This document shows positions 33,760-47,300 of a stretch of 64,000 nt of DNA, piece by piece; positions within the stretch are counted from its first letter, which is position 1, and each line of letters begins with the position of its first letter. The translations under genes and the position numbers were made by a program. Origin of the DNA: Cladorhizidae sp. MBARI D1340-BT2 (Eukaryota > Porifera > Demospongiae > Poecilosclerida > Cladorhizidae); contig JAQNBH010000011.1 in the NCBI GenBank assembly GCA_028752905.1, positions 6,828,125-6,892,124 of the forward strand, given 5' to 3'. Under the pieces are notes generated by a model. That model made no database searches. It worked only from the letters and a program-made list of their open reading frames with translations, and had not been told where the DNA came from.

Positions 33760-34060
33760 GTGACAGAGATTCAGTCCTATATCAGAGGACACCAGATAAT
33801 GCCGAGGATCAGTCTGCTGTGGCCGTAATCAAAGCGGCGAAGTTGTAGGTCATGTTGCGTACAACATTGCCTCTACAATCTCACAGTTCCTGAGGAGAGA
33901 CTGCAATAAAGCATTTGTTGAGGTCACAGGAGGCAGAGTCAACAGAGGAGCGGGATATGGAGTTGAAGTTCCAGCTACCTACCGTTTGTATGGACCACAG
34001 CCTTACGCTAACAGAATAAGAAATATAGCAGCATCTCTCCAAGCAAGAGGCCTACTTTAG
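33760..34060 (+). pseudogene. HIRAN-like domain C-terminal remnant
   Basis: The plus-strand frame reads YQRTPDNAEDQSAVAVIK to about 33828. After a missing base it continues SGEVVGHVAYNIASTISQFL, then a VTGGRVNRGAGYGVEVPATY block, and stops at TAG 34058-34060. The order (DN..D..AVAV, G..VGHV, a glycine-rich strand, E-V-P) follows HIRAN domains that bind DNA ends and are also found in multicopy invertebrate proteins. The 1-base deletion near 33829 and truncation at the Tigger junction mark it as a relic. Confidence 0.55.
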
Positions 34061-34129
34061 ACTACCATATTATTATTACTGCATTTCACAAGATGTTTCA
34101 TGCATAACATTTATTATTATTATAATTAT

Positions 34130-34376
34130 TAATTGGCATGCGCACGTGATCAGTACTGGCCACACCCACTGTCCGTTAAGAGGTTTATTTCTACAATGAT
34201 GAGCTTTGGGTGCACTAAGAGCTGTCCACTAGCCGGAATTGAGAGGTGTCCATTACAGGGAGGGTGACTGAGTACTATTTCAATGGTAAAGCCAATTGGT
34301 GCTGTGCTCCTGTCCATTATAAGGTGCATGTAGGTGTCCGCTATAGGGCATGTCCGTTAGTAGAGGTTCCACTGTA
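34130..34376. mobile_element. pogo/Tigger-type terminus (partial MITE)
   Basis: On the minus strand from 34374 the end reads CAGTGGAACCTCTACTAACG, a typical pogo/Tigger terminal repeat, bounded by TA at 34375-34376. Inside are further short copies of GTCCGTTA, GTCCGCTATAGGG and GTCCATTA, as in non-autonomous derivatives. The opposite end was not identified. Whether it belongs to the transposase at 32390-33618 is unclear because the HIRAN relic lies between them. Confidence 0.65.
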
Positions 34377-34379
34377 TAA

Positions 34380-35579
34380 CCTCTACACACACATGTGCAC
34401 CTACATGTACACACACATGCACAACCTCTATACACACATGCACCTACATGTACAACCTATACACACATGCACCTACATGTACAACCTATACACACATGCA
34501 CCTACATGTACAACCTTTATACACACATGCACCTACATGTACAACCTCTATACACACATGCACCTACATGTACAACCACTATACACACATGCACCTACAT
34601 GTACAACCTCTATACACACATGCACCTACATGTACAACCTTTATACACACATGCACCTACATGTACATCCACTATACACACATGCACCTACATGTACAAC
34701 CTCTATACACACATGCACCCACATGTACAACCCTATACACACCTGCACCTACATGTACAACCTTTATACACACATGCACCTACATGTTCAACCTGTACAC
34801 ATACATGCACCTACATGTACAACCTATACACACATGCACCTACATGAACATGTACAACCTCTATACACACATGCACCTACATGTACATGTACAACCTCTA
34901 TACACACATGCATCTACATGTACATCCACTATACACACATGCACCTACATGTACAACCTATACACACATGCACCTACATGTACAACCTATACACACATGC
35001 ACCTACATGTACAACCTTTATACACACATGCACCTACATGTACAACCTCTATACACACATGCATCTACATGTACATCCACTATACACACATGCACCTACA
35101 TGTACAACCTATACACACATGCACCTACATGTACAACCTATACACACATGCACCTACATGTACAACCACTATACACACATGCACCTACATGTACAACCAC
35201 TATACACACATGCACCTACATGTACATCCACTATACACACATGCACCTACATGTACATCCACTATACACACATGCGCCTACATGTACAACCTTTATACAC
35301 ACATGCACCTACATGTACATCCACTATACACACATGCACCTACATGTACAACCACTATACACACATGCACCTACATGTACAACCACTATACACACATGCA
35401 CCTACATGTACAACCTTTATACACACATGCACATACATGTACAACCACTATACACACATGCACCTACATGTACAACCACTATACACACATGCACCTACAT
35501 GTACAACCTCTATACACACATGCACCTACATGTACAACCACTATACACACATGCACCTACATGTACATCTACAACCTAT
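34380..35579. repeat. ~29- to 33-bp minisatellite, left part
   Basis: About 38 copies of a unit with core CACACATGCACCTACATGTA, then CAACCTCTATA or CATCCACTATA. The palindromes ACATGT and TGCA recur. The same unit continues at 37566-38060 after a transposon, so both parts were one array. Confidence 0.96.
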
Positions 35580-37565
35580 GGGCTTGGCCAGCGTAACGCA
35601 CGTTACGTGTCACACACTTTATATGCACATTGCTTGGACATATGTCAACATATGAGCCTGGGTAAAGGTTTATAATCAAGAAGGAACATAGCTTTAGCTA
35701 TCCATCAAATTTCATGGAGAAATATTAAATATTTTGGGAGCTAGGGGGTAAATAGTGCTCGTTATGCATGTTACGAAATCCTGACGTCAATTTCTCCCAC
35801 CAAACTTTGATACAATATTCTATTAAAACTGATCATGGAAATTTCCCAATTTTTACAAATGTTCGATATGATTATGTTGACTATCATTAACCAAAATTTC
35901 ATGGTTCTATCAATACCCATCTCCCCACTGCGTAGCCATCATAAGATAGTGTACCGTAACGCATGTTACATAACACACGTTACGCACACAATTGGTATTA
36001 CTGAGAAGCTTGCATGTAGCAGAGAAATTGTCTAAACATTTTATTTGCAGAAGTAAATTATTTCATTACATTCATCAGTTTGTAAACACTTTATCTACAT
36101 ACATGTAACATGTAAATAAATCGAGTGGGGGGTTGGATGATTTGGGCAGTCAATTGATTTGTTTCCATTCAACCAACCCTTGGGTCATAATATTTTCATC
36201 ACTGTCACTCAATATAAAGAATCTGCTGGAATTACTTATGGGGGCTGGGGGATTCACATGGGCTATGATATCCTCCCGAGAGATGGGAAGGCAATCTGGC
36301 TTCCGTGGCCAGTTCCATCACTTGAAACCAGTCAGCTTCATAAAAGACAGCAGAACGTGACTATCTGTGGCACTCAGAACTTTTCCGATATATGATTTCC
36401 TGTCGTACACTGCAGCAAGAAACTACCCAGTTTTGAAGTTTGCTATCACAAAATTCTCTGACCCTACTTCCACCTCGTCATCCTTATCCTGCTCATCCTC
36501 ATCATTGTCCTCCTCTACTGCAAAATCCTTAGTGAGTCGGGAGAGTGTCACCTCACCGTTGGTGTTTTTGATGCAATGCATCTCACGAATGCCATTCACA
36601 GCCGGTTTATTGCTGCCCAAAATGCATCATACAATACCATCTGGCTGTTACGCAGTTTGATCTCATCCTCAGCAACGTTAATCACACTTACTGAGGGCAT
36701 TGACGCTGCAGCTGCAGCAAACGTTGCATTGGAAACAGCTTTCTCAGCTGGTGATGACCTGAAATCAATCAATTGGTAGAGCAATCAATTCCCTACTAGA
36801 TGACTATCAACTAAGCACAAAATTCTCAATAACAAATTTGATAGTACCTGTTCATTTTGACGACCAAAACTCAGTGTAGGAAATCTTGAAGTTGAAATCT
36901 TGGTAGAGGTAAAAGAAGTCACGTGTGCAGTCAACTGGCCAGCTGATTGGCTGATGCTTAGTTCAAAGAGCCTTTGAAGCTTAGGAGACAAAGGAGACTG
37001 TGAATCCTTTGATGGCAGCATGCGACTTCTCTGTAGTATCAATGTAACGCATGTTACGCACTTTGAAGTGGGATTATCTGATAACCACTCATTGGATTTC
37101 CACCATTTTTTGTATGAAACTTCCTTCTAAGTAAAGTTGTGGCTAGGTCAAATATTTTGGAGATGGTGAGAACTTTTTGATGTTTTGCGTAACGCACGTT
37201 ACAGGACAAACTGATTTTTTAATCAACACAGGGCCCACTACAGGGGGTCTGGGGGTAATTTTTTTTATAGAAAATCATGAAACTAAGCTGAAAATTCTAT
37301 AGATGCAGAAATATCATGAGATGTACCATAACTGTCTTCATACAGAAATTTGACAATTGCAAAGTTGCACGATTTTTTTTCAAAAACGCTATTGAAAAGT
37401 TTGGTCATATTCGAAGCAATAGTGCGAGGACGTGGATAATGATATTGACATAATTTTAACTTTTTCTGAAGCCCTAAAGAGTCTACTTTCACTCGCATTA
37501 ACTTTTTTGGCCTTTTTATTTGATTTGTTTCGAGCCTCAAATGTCAGGATTTCGTGGCCATGCCC
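35580..37565. mobile_element. 1,986-bp DNA transposon inserted in the minisatellite, with 4-bp target duplication
   Basis: The left end GGGCTTGGCCA (35580-35590) and right end TGGCCATGCCC (37555-37565) are inverted repeats with one mismatch. CTAT flanks both sides (35576-35579 and 37566-37569). Removing the element and one CTAT restores the usual unit ACAACCTATACAC. A near-palindrome GTAACGCACGTTAC or GTAACGCATGTTAC recurs at 35593, 35956, 37044 and 37189, with partial copies near 35763 and 35971. These are subterminal and may be transposase sites. The interior carries a minus-strand coding relic. The superfamily is unassigned. Confidence 0.88.
36131..37042 (-). pseudogene. Decayed protein gene inside the transposon
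   Basis: Read on the minus strand from about 37042 to 36131. Segments in order: a low-complexity serine-rich start (MLPSKDSQSPLSPKLQRLFE), an alanine-rich helix (PAEKAVSNATFAAAAASMPS), an acidic linker (EEDNDEDEQDKDDEVEV) and a C-terminal block FLAAVYDRKSYIGKVL ... LLSFMKLTGF ... WNWPRKPDCLPISREDI. In-frame TAG and TGA codons interrupt the last block, and the first segments are in other frames. The terminal block (YxGKV, WxWPxxxD, SREDI) resembles C-terminal domains I associate with transposon proteins in invertebrates. It is probably the remains of the element's own gene. Confidence 0.55.
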
Positions 37566-38060
37566 CTATACACATATGCACCTACATGTACACACACATG
37601 CACCTACATGTACAACCTATACACACATGCACCTACATGTACACACACATGCACCTACATGTACAACCTATACACACATGCACCTACATGTATACACACA
37701 TGCACCTACATGTACACACACATGCACCTACATGTACAACCTATACACACATGCACCTACATGTACACACACATGCACCTACATGTTCAACCTATACACA
37801 CATGCACCTACATGTACACACACATGCACCTACATGTACAACCTATACACACATGCACCTACATGTACAACCTATACACACATGCACCTACATGTTCAAC
37901 CTATACACACATGCACCTACATGTACAACCTATACACACATGCACCTACATGTACACACACATGCACCTACATGTTCAACCTATACACACATGCACCTAT
38001 GTACATGTACAACCTGTACATATATATGCACCTATGTACATGTACAACCTGTACACATAC
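37566..38060. repeat. ~29- to 33-bp minisatellite, right part
   Basis: Continuation of the array at 34380-35579, with more units of the short CACATGCACCTACATGTACA type. It ends in GTACATGTACAACCTGTACA variants near 38060. Confidence 0.95.
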
Positions 38061-38113
38061 ATGTATGCACCTATTATTTATCCTGCTTCACACTAATGGC
38101 AGAATGTACACAC

Positions 38114-38310
38114 ATTTTGATGGCCACCATGTCGTCTTCCTGGTTCATCTCCTCCTCCCAGCTCATCTGCTGATGGCCGAGCTTCTTCTTCACCGTCTGA
38201 CGCATCTTCAAGTCAAATAACCCCTCCTCTTCCTGCTCCTCTTCCTTCTTCTCACCATTCTTCCCCTCGTCCAGTTCCTCCTGGTCGTCATTGGACTGTG
38301 CGTCAGAGGC
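38114..38310 (-). CDS. CWC27: CWC27 exon 9 (probable)
   Basis: In phase with exon 8. Acceptor CGTCACTAG (38311), or GCACAG 15 nt further in. The peptide is acidic ([20 protein letters not shown]), then [16 protein letters not shown] and [16 protein letters not shown]. The donor is AAAAT|GTGTGTAC. Acidic and lysine-rich composition suits the C-terminal half of CWC27, but I cannot align it residue by residue. Confidence 0.6.
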
Positions 38311-41300
38311 CTAGTGACGATATGTATGTTACGGTGATGACAGTGTTGTGGATACATTCAGCTCTCACCTGTCGTTCCCTCTTCCTCTTGTCAGGCTTCC
38401 TGTTGTCAAAATAACGAGAGGAAGTAGTGACAGATACTAACAATATTCCACCAACAAATATAATAGTCAGTCAACAATACTACGCATTCAGTTTTTTTAC
38501 AAATCCAAATTAAAAAAAAAAAATTCAATTTGGTCCTCTGCACTGTACAGCCAGAAATGTTGACGTAAAATATTAGACATTGAGTGACATTGGACGGTGT
38601 TAAAACTTGGTAGTGACGATCATCATGGAAAGTGTCGGAGGGCGACTTCAGTTTCAGCTTTCATTTTATTTTTGGAAGTTGTGGTCTTCGACTGCCAAAG
38701 CACCAAATTTAATTCTCCATCAACATTTCTGGCTTTACAGTTAGAATTTTCAAATATTTAGGTGCAAATTTGCAAACTGAAGAGAATATCCTCCTTCACA
38801 GAACTGAGAACATCACATTATACTGGAGCAGATCTTGCTCTATACAAGTCCTCCATTACTAAACATAGCAGATCTTATTCTACACAAGTACTAAACATAG
38901 CAGCTATACAAGTCCTCCATTACTAAACATAGCAAGTCTTATTCTACACAAGTTCTCTATTACTAAACATAGCAGCTACACAAGTTCTCTATTACTAAAC
39001 ATAGCAGCTACATAAGTTCTCTATTACTAAACATAGCAGGTCTTATTCTACACAAGTTCTCTATTACTAAACATAGCAGCTATACAAGTTCTCTATTACT
39101 AAACATAGCAGCTATACAAGTTCTCTATTGTTCTCTATTACTAAACATAGCAGCTATACAAGTCCTCCATTACTAAACATAGCAGCTATACAAGTTCTCT
39201 ATTACTAAACATAGCAGCTATACAAGTTCTCTATTACTAAACATAGCAGCTACACAAGTTCTCTATTACTAAACATAGCAGCTATACAAGTTCTCTATTA
39301 CTAAACATAGCAGCTATCTATTACTAAACATAGCAGCTATACAAGTTCTCTATTACTAAACATAGCAGCTACACAAGTTCTCTATTACTAAACATAGCAG
39401 CTATACAAGTTCTCTATTACTAAACATAGCAGCTATACAAGTTCTATATTACTAAACATAGCAGCTATACAAGTTCTCTATTACTAAACATAGCAGCTAT
39501 ACAAGTTCTATATTACTAAACATAGCAGCTATACAAGTTCTCTATTACTAAACATAGCAGCTATACAAGTTCTCTATTATTAAACATAGCAGCTACACAA
39601 GTTCTCTATTACTAAACATAGCAGCTACACAAGTTCTCTATTACTAAACATAGCAGCTACACAAGTTCTCTATTACTAAACATAGCAGCTATACAAGTTC
39701 TCTATTACTAAACATAGCGGCTACACAAGTTCTCTATTACTAAACATAGCAGCTACACAAGTTCTCTATTACTAAACATAGCAGCTACACAAGTTCTCTA
39801 TTACTAAACATAGCAGCTATACAAGTTCTCTATTACTAAACATAGCAGCTATACAAGTTCTCTATTACTAAACATAGCAGCTATACAAGTTCTCTATTAC
39901 TAAACATAGCAGCTATACAAGTTCTCTATTACTAAACATAGCAGCTACACAAGTTCTCTATTACTAAACATAGCAGCTACACAAGTTCTCTATTACTAAA
40001 CATAGCAGCTACACAAGTTCTCTATTACTAAACATAGCAGCTACACAAGTTCTCTATTACTAAACATAGCAGCTACACAAGTTCTCTATTACCAAACATA
40101 GCAGCTATACAAGTTCTCTATTACTAAACATAGCAGCTATACAAGTTCTCTATTACTAAACATAGCAGCTACACAAGTTCTCTATTACTAAACATAGCAG
40201 CTACACAAGTTCTCTATTACTAAACATAGCAGCTATACAAGTTCTCTATTACTAAACATAGCAGCTATACAAGTTCTCTATTACTAAACATAGCAGCTAC
40301 ACAAGTTCTCTATTACTAAACATAGCAGCTACACAAGTTCTCTATTACTAAACATAGCAGCTACACAAGTTCTCTATTACTAAACATAGCAGCTACACAA
40401 GTTCTCTATTACTAAACATAGCAGGTCTTATTCTACACAAGTTCTCTATTACTAAACATAGCAGCTATACAAGTTCTCTATTACTAAACATAGCAGCTAT
40501 ACAAGTTCTCTATTGTTCTCTATTACTAAACATAGCAGCTATACAAGTCCTCCATTACTAAACATAGCAGCTATACAAGTTCTCTATTACTAAACATAGC
40601 AGCTATACAAGTTCTCTATTACTAAACATAGCAGCTACACAAGTTCTCTATTACTAAACATAGCAGCTATACAAGTTCTCTATTACTAAACATAGCAGCT
40701 ATCTATTACTAAACATAGCAGCTATACAAGTTCTCTATTACTAAACATAGCAGCTACACAAGTTCTCTATTACTAAACATAGCAGCTATACAAGTTCTCT
40801 ATTACTAAACATAGCAGCTATACAAGTTCTATATTACTAAACATAGCAGCTATACAAGTTCTCTATTACTAAACATAGCAGCTATACAAGTTCTATATTA
40901 CTAAACATAGCAGCTATACAAGTTCTCTATTACTAAACATAGCAGCTATACAAGTTCTCTATTATTAAACATAGCAGCTACACAAGTTCTCTATTACTAA
41001 ACATAGCAGCTACACAAGTTCTCTATTACTAAACATAGCAGCTACACAAGTTCTCTATTACTAAACATAGCAGCTACACAAGTTCTCTATTACTAAACAT
41101 AGCAGCTATACAAGTTCTCTATTACTAAACATAGCGGCTACACAAGTTCTCTATTACTAAACATAGCAGCTACACAAGTTCTCTATTACTAAACATAGCA
41201 GCTACACAAGTTCTCTATTACTAAACATAGCAGCTATACAAGTTCTCTATTACTAAACATAGCAGCTATACAAGTTCTCTATTACTAAACATAGCAGCTA

Positions 41301-44300
41301 TACAAGTTCTCTATTACTAAACATAGCAGCTATACAAGTTCTCTATTACTAAACATAGCAGCTACACAAGTTCTCTATTACTAAACATAGCAGCTACACA
41401 AGTTCTCTATTACTAAACATAGCAGCTACACAAGTTCTCTATTACTAAACATAGCAGCTACACAAGTTCTCTATTACTAAACATAGCAGCTACACAAGTT
41501 CTCTATTACCAAACATAGCAGCTATACAAGTTCTCTATTACTAAACATAGCAGCTATACAAGTTCTCTATTACTAAACATAGCAGCTACACAAGTTCTCT
41601 ATTACTAAACATAGCAGCTACACAAGTTCTCTATTACTAAACATAGCAGCTATACAAGTTCTCTATTACTAAACATAGCAGCTATACAAGTTCTCTATTA
41701 CTAAACATAGCAGCTACACAAGTTCTCTATTACTAAACATAGCAGCTACACAAGTTCTCTATTACTAAACATAGCAGCTACACAAGTTCTTTATTACTAA
41801 ACATAGCAGCTATACAAGTTCTCTATTACTAAACATAGCAGCTATACAAGTTCTCTATTACTAAACATAGCAGCTACACAAGTTCTCTATTACTAAACAT
41901 AGCAGCTACACAAGTTCTCTATTACTAAACATAGCAGCTATACAAGTTCTCTATTACTAAACATAGCAGCTACACAAGTTCTCTATTACTAAACATAGCA
42001 GCTATACAAGTTCTCTATTACTAAACATAGCAGCTATACAAGTTCTCTATTACTAAACATAGCAGCTATACAAGTTCTCTATTACTAAACATAGCAGCTA
42101 CACAAGTTCTCTATTACTAAACATAGCAGCTACACAAGTTCTCTATTACTAAACATAGCAGCTATACAAGTTCTCTATTACTAAACATAGCAGCTATACA
42201 AGTTCTCTATTACTAAACATAGCAGCTACACAAGTTCTCTATTACTAAACATAGCAGCTACACAAGTTCTCTATTACTAAACATAGCAGCTACACAAGTT
42301 CTCTATTACTAAACATAGCAGCTACACAAGTTCTCTATTACTAAACATAGCAGCTACACAAGTTCTCTATTACTAAACATAGCAGCTACACAAGTTCTCT
42401 ATTACTAAACATAGCAGCTATACAAGTTCTCTATTACTAAACATAGCAGCTATACAAGTTCTCTATTACTAAACATAGCAGCTATACAAGTTCTCTATTA
42501 CTAAACATAGCAGCTACACAAGTTCTCTATTACTAAACATAGCAGCTACACAAGTTCTCTATTACTAAACATAGCAGCTACACAAGTTCTCTATCACTAA
42601 ACATAGCAGCTACACAACTTCTCTATCACTAAACATAGCAGCTACACAAGTTCTATATTACTAAACATAGCAGCTATACAAGTTTTCTATTACTAAACAT
42701 AGCAGCTACACAAGTTCTCTATTACTAAACATAGCAGCTATACAAGTTCTCTATTACTAAACATAGCAGCTACACAAGTTCTCTATTACTAAACATAGCA
42801 GCTATACAAGTTCTATATTACTAAACATAGCAGCTACACAAGTTCTCTATTACTAAACATAGCAGCTACACAAGTTCTCTATCACTAAACATAGCAGCTA
42901 TACAAGTTCTCTATTACTAAACATAGCAGCTATACAAGTTCTCTATTACTAAACATAGCAGCTATACAAGTTCTCTATTACTAAACATAGCAGCTATACA
43001 AGTTCTCTATTACTAAACATAGCAGCTACACAAGTTCTCTATTACTAAAACATAGCAGCTATACAAGTTCTCTATTACTAAACATAGCAGCTACACAAGT
43101 TCTCTATTACTAAACATAGCAGCTATACAAGTTCTATATTACTAAACATAGCAGCTACACAAGTTCTCTATTACTAAACATAGCAGCTACACAAGTTCTC
43201 TATTACTAAACATAGCAGCTACACAAGTTCTCTATCACTAAACATAGCAGCTACACAACTTCTCTATCACTAAACATAGCAGCTACACAACTTCTCTATT
43301 ACTAAACATAGCAGCTACACAAGTTCTATATTACTAAACATAGCAGCTATACAAGTTCTCTATTACTAAACATAGCAGCTACACAAGTTCTCTATTACTA
43401 AACATAGCAGCTATACAAGTTCTCTATTACTAAACATAGCAGCTACACAAGTTCTCTATTACTAAACATAGCAGCTATACAAGTTCTATATTACTAAACA
43501 TAGCAGCTACACAAGTTCTCTATTACTAAACATAGCAGCTATACAAGTTCTCTATTACTAAACATAGCAGCTACACAAGTTCGCTATTACTAAACATAGC
43601 AGCTATACAAGTTCCCTATTACTAAACATAGCAGCTATACAAGTTCTATATTACTAAACATAGCAGCTATACAAGTTCTATATTACTAAACATAGCAGCT
43701 ATACAAGTTCTCTATTACTAAACATAGCAGGTCTTATTCTACACAAGTTCTCTATTACTAAACATAGCAGCTACACAAGTTCTCTATTACTAAACTACAC
43801 AAGTTCTCTATTACTAAACATAGCAGCTATACAAGTTCTCTATTACTAAACATAGCAGCTACACAAGTTCTCTATTACTAAACATAGCAGCTATACAAGT
43901 TCTCTATTACTAAACATAGCAGCTACACAAGTTCTCTATTACTAAACATAGCAGCTACACAAGTTCTCTATTACTAAACATAGCAGCTATACAAGTTCTC
44001 TATTACTAAACATAGCAGCTACACAAGTTTTCTATTACTAAACATAGCAGCTATACAAGTTCTCTATTACTAAACATAGCAGCTATACAAGTTCTCTATT
44101 ACTAAACATAGCAGCTATACAAGTTTTCTATTACTAAACATAGCAGCTACACAAGTACTCTATTACTAAACATAGCAGCTACACAAGTTCTCTATTACTA
44201 AACATAGCAGCTACACAAGTTCTCTATTACTAAACATAGCAGCTATACAAGTTCTCTATTACTAAACATAGCAGCTATACAAGTTCTCTATTACTAAACA

Positions 44301-47300
44301 TAGCAGCTATACAAGTTCTCTATTACTAAACATAGCAGGTCTTATTCTACACAAGTTCTCTATTACTAAACATAGCAGCTACACAAGTTCTCTATTACTA
44401 AACATAGCAGGTCTTATTCTACACAAGTTCTCTATTACTAAACATAGCAGCTACACAAGTTCTCTATTACTAAATATAGCAGCTACACAAGTTCTCTATC
44501 ACTAAACATAGCAGCTATACAAGTTCTCTATTACTAAACATAGCAGCTATACAAGTTCTCTATTACTAAACATAGCAGCTATACAAGTTCTCTATTACTA
44601 AACATAGCAGCTACACAAGTTCTCTATTACTAAACATAGCAGCTATACAAGTTCTCTATTACTAAACATAGCAGCTATACAAGTTCTCTATTACTAAACA
44701 TAGCAGCTATACAAGTTCTCTATTACTAAACATAGCAGCTATACAAGTTCTCTATTACTAAACATAGCAGCTATACAAGTTCTCTATTACTAAACATAGC
44801 AGCTATACAAGTTCTCTATTACTAAAAATAGCAGCTATACAAGTTCTCTATTACTAAACATAGCAGCTATACAAGTCCTCCATTACTAAACATAGCAGCT
44901 ATACAAGTTCTCTATTACTAAACATAGCAGCTATACAAGTTCTCTATTACTAAACATAGCAGCTACACAAGTTCTCTATTACTAAACATAGCAGCTATAC
45001 AAGTTCTCTATTACTAAACATAGCAGCTATACAAGTTCTCTATTACTAAACATAGCAGCTATACAAGTTCTCTATTACTAAACATAGCAGCTACACAAGT
45101 TCTCTATTACTAAACATAGCAGCTATACAAGTTCTCTATTACTAAACATAGCAGCTATACAAGTTCTATATTACTAAACATAGCAGCTATACAAGTTCTC
45201 TATTACTAAACATAGCAGCTATACAAGTTCTATATTACTAAACATAGCAGCTATACAAGTTCTCTATTACTAAACATAGCAGCTATACAAGTTCTCTATT
45301 ATTAAACATAGCAGCTATACAAGTTCTATATTACTAAACATAGCAGCTATACAAGTTCTATATTACTAAACATAGCAGCTACACAAGTTCTCTATTACTA
45401 AACATAGCAGCTATACAAGTTCTCTATTACTAAACATAGCAGCTACACAAGTTCTATATTACTATACAAGTTCTCTATTACTAAACATAGCAGCTATACA
45501 AGTTCTCTATCACTAAACATAGCAGCTATACAAGTTCTCTATTACTAAACATAGCAGCTATACAAGTTCTCTATCACTAAACATAGCAGCTACACAAGTT
45601 CTCTATTACTAAACATAGCAGCTATACAAGTTCTCTATAAACATAGCAGCTATACAAGTTCTCTATTACTAAACATAGCAGCTATACAAGTTCTCTATTA
45701 CTAAACATAGCAGCTACACAAGTTCTCTATTACTAAACATAGCAGCTACACAAGTTCTCTATTACTAAACATAGCAGGTCTTATTCTACACAAGTTCTCT
45801 ATTACTAAACATAGCAGGTCTTATTCTATACAAGTTCTCTATTACTAAACATAGCAGATCTTATTACTCCACCACCAACACCTCTGCTAGAGGAGTGGCT
45901 CATGGCGGGACCTAACATTGACTGCCTCCTCCACCAACACTACTGCTAGAGGAGTGGCTCATGGCGAGGCCTAACACTGACTACCTCCACCACCAACACC
46001 ACTGCTAGAGGAGTGGCTCATGGCGAGGCCTAACACTGACTACCTCCTCCAACACCACTGCTAGAGGAGTGGCTCATGGCGAGGCCTAACACTGACTACC
46101 TCCTCCACCAACACCTCTGCTAGAGGAGTGGCTCATGGCGAGGCCTAACACTGACTGCCTCCTCCACACCACTGCTAGAGGAGTGGCTCATGGCGAGGCC
46201 TAACACTGACTACCTCCTCCACCAACACCTCTGCTAGAGGAGTGGCTCATGGCGGGGCCTAACACTCCTCCACCAACACCACTGCTAGAGGAGTGGCTCA
46301 TGGCGAGGCCTAACACTGACTACCTCCTCTACAATACTACTGCTAGAGGAGTGGCTCATGGCGAGGCCTAACACCGACTACCTCCTCCACCAACACCACT
46401 TCTAGAGGAGTGGCTCATGGCGAGGCCTAACACTGACTACCTCCTCCACCAACACCTCTGCTAGAGGAGTGGCTCATGGCGAGGCCTAAAAGCTGGTTCA
46501 CAATATGACGCCCCGCCTTCCCTTCGTATCCCTATCGCATTTTATTGCATCATCCTATTGCATTGTATTATCATAATGTATGGTTCACAATACACTTAAT
46601 GTTATAATGATTGCGAGCAATCTTGAACTTCAACTTAGCTCCACCATCAATGGACAGCAGATACACATTATGGCAGTTGTGGACGAGAAGTGTCCTGGAA
46701 TACATATAGCTATGTACATCACTAACATATGTCTGCACCAGCTAGCAAGCTATTGCAAGTTTCACTGCTAATAACTATGCACGGCTAATAACTATGTAAC
46801 ATCACTAACGTATGCCTACACCAGCTAGCAAGCTATTGCTACTAAACAGGTTACACTGCTAATAACTATGCACTGCTAATAACTATGTAACATCACTAAC
46901 GTATGCCTACACCAGCTAGTACGCTATTGCTACTAAACAAGTTGCTGCTAATGATAGCTAGCTAGCATTGCAAGCTAGTACCACAACTCAACAAACTACA
47001 AACTACCAAGTGCTATAGTCAGATCTGGTTGCATAACCACTAGCTGAAAATTTCAGCTAGAAAACTACCATCTAGATATGTCTTCAATTTGACTGATACG
47101 ATATGCTAGGACGATACGATGGCCGAGCCTTATATTATGAAGCTGCCTTAATACTACTAAGACACAAAATACAATACAGACACACACAACACACACACTC
47201 ACTCACACACAACACATACATACACACACATCACACACACACACAATACAACACACTCACACACACAACACACACACTCACACACACACAACACATACAT

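Noticed and set aside
34246..38220. Long overlapping plus-strand frames rich in His, Thr, Tyr and Cys
   Set aside because: They are three frames of the same CACATGCACCTACATGTA minisatellite. They show no non-repeat domain.
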